Positions 43,220-46,613 of a stretch of DNA of 46,613 nt are shown here, in pieces. This stretch comes from Bifidobacterium stellenboschense (GTDB lineage Bacteria; Actinomycetota; Actinomycetes; Actinomycetales; Bifidobacteriaceae): positions 1 to 46,613 of the forward strand of contig NZ_JGZP01000009.1 in the NCBI RefSeq assembly GCF_000741785.1, in the 5' to 3' direction. Position 1 is the stretch's first letter, and each line of letters begins with the position of its first letter. The position numbers and the translations under genes are program-made. Below the pieces are notes generated by a model. The model was not told the origin of the DNA. It did no database searches and was given only the letters and a program-made list of their open reading frames with translations.

Positions 43220-44527
43220 ATGATTCGCTTCTTTGAAAAGTTCGGCATTCCCCGCGTGCTGCTCCTCGGTTTCCTCGCCGTGGCCATCTTCATGACCGGC
43301 GACGGCTTCGAGCTCACCTTCCTGTCCAAGTACATGGTCGATCAGGGCTTTACCGCGGCGCAGGCGTCCGGCCTGGTCACCGTCTACGGTCTGTTCGCCG
43401 CACTCGGCGGTTGGACGGCCGGTGTGCTCGCCGAGATGTTCGGCGCTCGCCGCGTTATGATGTTCGGCGCCTGCTGGTGGATCGCCGTTCACCTGGTCTT
43501 CCTGGGACTCGCTTTGCCCAGCGGCATCTATCCGTTCATCCTCGCCGTCTACGCGGTGCGCGGCATCGGCTACCCGCTGTTCATCTACTCGTTCGTCGTG
43601 CTGATGGCGCAGTACATCACCCCCGCCCGTCTCGCCTCCGCCACCGGCTTCTTCTGGACCTGCTTCTCGCTGGGCATCGGCGTGTTCGGCGCGTATCTGC
43701 CGAGCTTCATCATGCCGCACTTCGGTGAGTACCGGACCTTCTGGTTCGCGCTGCCGTTCTCGATCGTCGGCACCATCATGTGCTTCCTGTTCGTGCCGAA
43801 GAACAAGGTCGTCAAGGGTGAGGGGCTGAGCACCAAGGAGAAGCTGAAGGAGCTCACCGACGGCGCCACCATCCTGTTCACCAACCGCAAGATCGCCATC
43901 TGCGCCATCATCCGCATCATCAACAACCTGCTGCTCTACGGCTTCCCGGTCATCATGCCGCTCTACCTGTGCACCACGAAGTACGGCGGCATCAACATCT
44001 TCAAGACCGAGGAGTGGATGCGCATCTGGGGCTTCGTGTTCGTCGTCACCCTGATCTTCAACACCTTCTGGGGTTGGTTCATGGACCGCTTCGGCTGGGT
44101 GTGGCCGATGCGCTGGTTCGGTTGCGGCGTGCTCGCCGTCGGCTCCGTCGCCTTCTACTACATCCCGCAGTGGTTCGGCGCGAACGCGCTGATGATGATC
44201 ATCGCCTCCATCATCGTCGGCATCGGTACCTGCGCGTTCTCCTGCCTGCCGACCATCATGACGCTCGAAGCCCCCGGCAAGCAGGGTGCCGCACTCTCCG
44301 CCTACAACCTGGCTGCGGGACTCACCACGTTCGTCGGTCCCGGCATCGCCACGGTCCTGCTGCCGTCGATCGGCATCGAAGGCATCTGCTGGACGTACGC
44401 AGCCCTGTACGTGGTGGCGCTGCTGCTCACCTGCACCCTGCACCCGAAGCAGCCCGGCTTCGACGAGAAGGGCCACCGCATCAAGGAAACGAAGACCGAG
44501 ACGGCGGAGTCTGCGATCGCGGCCTGA
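43220..44527 (+). CDS. MFS polyol permease (RbtT-like)
   Basis: A 435-aa, 12-helix major facilitator. The first helix LLGFLAVAIFMTGDGFELTF, the loop VLAEMFGARRVMMFGA and the segment RGIGYPLFIYSFVVLMAQY recall ribitol/D-arabinitol transporters (RbtT/DalT). The C-terminal tail is charged and cytoplasmic (KGHRIKETKTETAES). With the adjacent polyol-type dehydrogenase it would import and feed a sugar alcohol. A purine-rich TAGGGACT lies before the ATG. Its leader (43097-43219) may hold its own promoter (TTACACT near 43162). Confidence 0.85.
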   Translation: MIRFFEKFGIPRVLLLGFLAVAIFMTGDGFELTFLSKYMVDQGFTAAQASGLVTVYGLFAALGGWTAGVLAEMFGARRVMMFGACWWIAVHLVFLGLALPSGIYPFILAVYAVRGIGYPLFIYSFVVLMAQYITPARLASATGFFWTCFSLGIGVFGAYLPSFIMPHFGEYRTFWFALPFSIVGTIMCFLFVPKNKVVKGEGLSTKEKLKELTDGATILFTNRKIAICAIIRIINNLLLYGFPVIMPLYLCTTKYGGINIFKTEEWMRIWGFVFVVTLIFNTFWGWFMDRFGWVWPMRWFGCGVLAVGSVAFYYIPQWFGANALMMIIASIIVGIGTCAFSCLPTIMTLEAPGKQGAALSAYNLAAGLTTFVGPGIATVLLPSIGIEGICWTYAALYVVALLLTCTLHPKQPGFDEKGHRIKETKTETAESAIAA

Positions 44528-44553
44528 TCGGCAACGAAATACCAATGATCGAT

Positions 44554-44591
44554 CATTCGGGCGGCATGGCGTCGGCCGCGCCGCCCGAATG
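44554..44591. terminator. Hairpin between permease and VOC gene
   Basis: CATTCGGGCGGC (44554-44565) pairs with GCCGCCCGAATG (44580-44591). There is no T-tract, so it may be a processing or stability stem inside an operon rather than a full terminator. Confidence 0.5.
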
Positions 44592-44654
44592 ACGGATTAT
44601 CCTGAACCTGTCGAGACAATCGAATCAACCATCACCATTCAAAGGAGAATCATC

Positions 44655-45056
44655 ATGGCCAAGAAGATGACCGAATTCACCACCGACTTCCAGCACTCCG
44701 GCATGATCGCCAAGGACCTGGACGAGACCATCAAGTTCTACACCGAGACGCTCGGCTTCGAACTCGCCGGCCTGTTCCACAACGGTGAGAACCGTTGCGC
44801 CTTCCTGCGCTACGGCCACCTGACCATCGAGACCTGGGAGGGTGATCCGGCCCCGCTGACCACCGGTGCGATCAACCACTGGGCGTTCGACGTTCCGGAT
44901 ATCGAGGCCGCGTGGGAGAACGCGAAGGAACTCGGTCTGGAGATCAAGGAGGATGAGATTCAGTCCATTCCGAGCTTCTGGGACAAGGGCATCCGCTACT
45001 TCAACGTCTTCGGCCCGAACCGCGAGACCCTCGAATTCTGCGAGATCGTCAAGTAA
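44655..45056 (+). CDS. VOC-family (glyoxalase/dioxygenase-fold) protein
   Basis: A 133-aa protein with the two beta-alpha-beta-beta-beta modules of the vicinal oxygen chelate fold: HSGMIAKDLDETIKFYTETL, then GAINHWAFDVPDIEAAWENA. Possible metal ligands are His14 (QHSGMI), Glu near 57 (LTIETWE), His near 76 (NHWAF) and Glu near 129 (TLEFCEIV), which is the glyoxalase I-like arrangement. Its function here is unknown; an isomerase or epimerase acting on the ketose from the dehydrogenase is a plausible guess. AAAGGAGAATCATC is a strong ribosome binding site. It is the last gene of the cassette. Confidence 0.82.
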   Translation: MAKKMTEFTTDFQHSGMIAKDLDETIKFYTETLGFELAGLFHNGENRCAFLRYGHLTIETWEGDPAPLTTGAINHWAFDVPDIEAAWENAKELGLEIKEDEIQSIPSFWDKGIRYFNVFGPNRETLEFCEIVK

Positions 45057-45088
45057 CCCGCTCCGCCTCTCCCATCCAACCAACAGTC

Positions 45089-45131
45089 TGCGCATGGCCG
45101 ACGCGTTCATCCGCGTCGGCCATGCGCATTC
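45089..45131 (+). terminator. Strong terminator of the polyol cassette
   Basis: The 17-bp arms 45089-45105 and 45112-45128 are exact reverse complements around TTCATC. The tail is TTCGTG. Confidence 0.82.
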
Positions 45132-45139
45132 GTGCCTAT

Positions 45140-45545
45140 GGAACGGATTGTATCGCGTGGTGTTGTGGTGGTGTTGGTGGGTGGGCTGGTGTTTCCTCCC
45201 GCTGTCGCGTGGTGGTGTGTGGGTGTCGGTGGGTGGTCCGGTGGTGCGAGGTGGGTGTCGGTTGCTGGTTTGGTGGGTGGTGTTGTGGTTGGTGTGTGGT
45301 GTCCGTTTGTTTCCTCCCGCTGGCGGGAGGTGGCGCGTAGCGTCGGTGGGTGGTCTGTTTGGGTTGTTATTGTGTGTTTTCGACACGCCGGTGTTTTGGC
45401 TTGTTTTGGGGGTTTTTGGGGTGTTGTGTTGGTGTTGGTTTGCGTTGTGGTGGTTGGTGGTGTAAGTTGTTCTTTCGCTGCCGCTGAGCGGTCCGGTTGC
45501 CTTCTCTTGGTTGGTTTTCCGGGGTTGTTCGGTTGTGTGTGGTGG
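45140..45545 (+). other. Extremely GT-rich tract upstream of the rRNA operon
   Basis: About 400 bp in which the plus strand is overwhelmingly G and T (GGTGGTGTTGGTGGGTGGG and similar), with C and A rare. Degenerate pieces of the dispersed repeat (GTTTCCTCCCGCTG) occur near 45190 and 45310, the latter keeping a stem (45313-45354). Open frames here read as Gly/Val/Trp-rich strings and are not credible genes. Confidence 0.8.
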
Positions 45546-45747
45546 TTTGAGAACTCAAGAGTGTGTTGTACTACTTACTTCTTTATAGTCAATGATTGCC
45601 AGTCCGATGCCGGCTCCGGTTTTTCCGGAGTGCCCGAGGGGGTTTGAATGGTGTCGGGGTTTTTGTGCGAACCTCTTTCCTTATAAGGGGTTCCGTCTTT
45701 TTTCTTTTTTTGAGAGTCATTTGTTTGGTTCTCTTCATGAAGGTTTT
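45546..45747 (+). promoter_or_regulatory. rrn promoter/leader region
   Basis: TTGAGAACTCAAGAGTGTG (45547-45565) resembles a leader element common before actinobacterial rRNA genes. TATAGT at 45584-45589 is a -10-like box without a well-spaced -35. A stem CTCCGG-TTTTT-CCGGAG (45614-45630) and a CT-rich run follow, ending in a T7 run at 45744-45750. Confidence 0.55.

Positions 45748-46613
<866 letters not shown>

Noticed and set aside
45122..45647. Open frames encoding Gly/Val/Trp-rich peptides in the GT-rich tract
   Set aside because: They follow from GGT/GTG repeats, lack ribosome binding sites and run into the rrn leader.

Overview
The window comes from a high-GC Actinobacterium, almost certainly a Bifidobacterium. 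The 16S rRNA fragment at the right end has a bifidobacterial sequence. The gene families fit too: malQ, glgX, an orphan CIRCE-controlled groES, fdxA-dapC, and a MoxR/DUF58/transglutaminase locus. The species cannot be fixed from this sequence alone. No transposase, integrase, phage gene or CRISPR array is visible.

Layout, left to right. 0-5 kb: an LPXTG major pilin without its sortase or partner pilins inside the window, a purine-type NCS2 permease (minus strand) and an alpha/beta hydrolase. 5-6.6 kb: the rplJ-rplL ribosomal-stalk operon behind an L10-type autoregulatory leader with an attenuator hairpin. 6.7-12.1 kb: a three-gene unit of an FHA-domain protein, a 1202-aa protein built like an SF1 helicase fused to a Vsr/MTES_1575-type nuclease but lacking the expected catalytic residues of both, and a 66-aa protein overlapping it by 4 bp. 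12.1-16.5 kb: a divergent cluster matching an actinobacterial cell-division neighbourhood, with 5-FTHF cyclo-ligase, FmdB zinc ribbon and SAF protein on the minus strand and RimJ-like acetyltransferase and a SepX/GLPR-like membrane protein on the plus strand. 16.6-23 kb: groES, then moxR and a single 1543-aa ORF joining DUF58 to a transglutaminase. The linker of that ORF carries two arrays of a 21-nt repeat in opposite orientation. 23.2-28.4 kb: tRNA-Tyr, tRNA-Thr and tRNA-Met, rpmG, murB, an APC permease, fdxA and dapC. 28.4-31.2 kb: dinB, then about 1.4 kb of repeat-rich DNA without a convincing gene, ending at tRNA-Ser. 31.6-37.6 kb: CapA-like protein, hydroxyacid dehydrogenase, YigZ, a HEAT/LRV-type repeat protein and malQ. 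37.9-41.7 kb: rplM-rpsI and, convergent, glgX. 42-45 kb: a polyol-type cassette of Zn-dependent dehydrogenase, RbtT-like permease and VOC protein behind a good sigma-70 type promoter. 45.1-46.6 kb: a very GT-rich tract, the rrn leader and the 5' part of a 16S rRNA gene.

The genes mostly serve growth: translation (L10, L7/L12, L13, S9, L33, tRNAs, rRNA), wall and division (MurB, SepX-like, DapC for diaminopimelate) and storage or maltodextrin metabolism (MalQ, GlgX). The accessory parts are the pilus protein, the pseudo-enzyme unit and the polyol cassette. A dispersed two-hairpin repeat of about 45 bp recurs in gaps between genes throughout. Several genes have a -10-like hexamer about 7 nt upstream of the start codon, which suggests leaderless transcripts.

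The most interesting target is 6747-12063: a conserved-looking but apparently catalytically dead helicase-nuclease scaffold coupled to a phosphopeptide-binding FHA protein.
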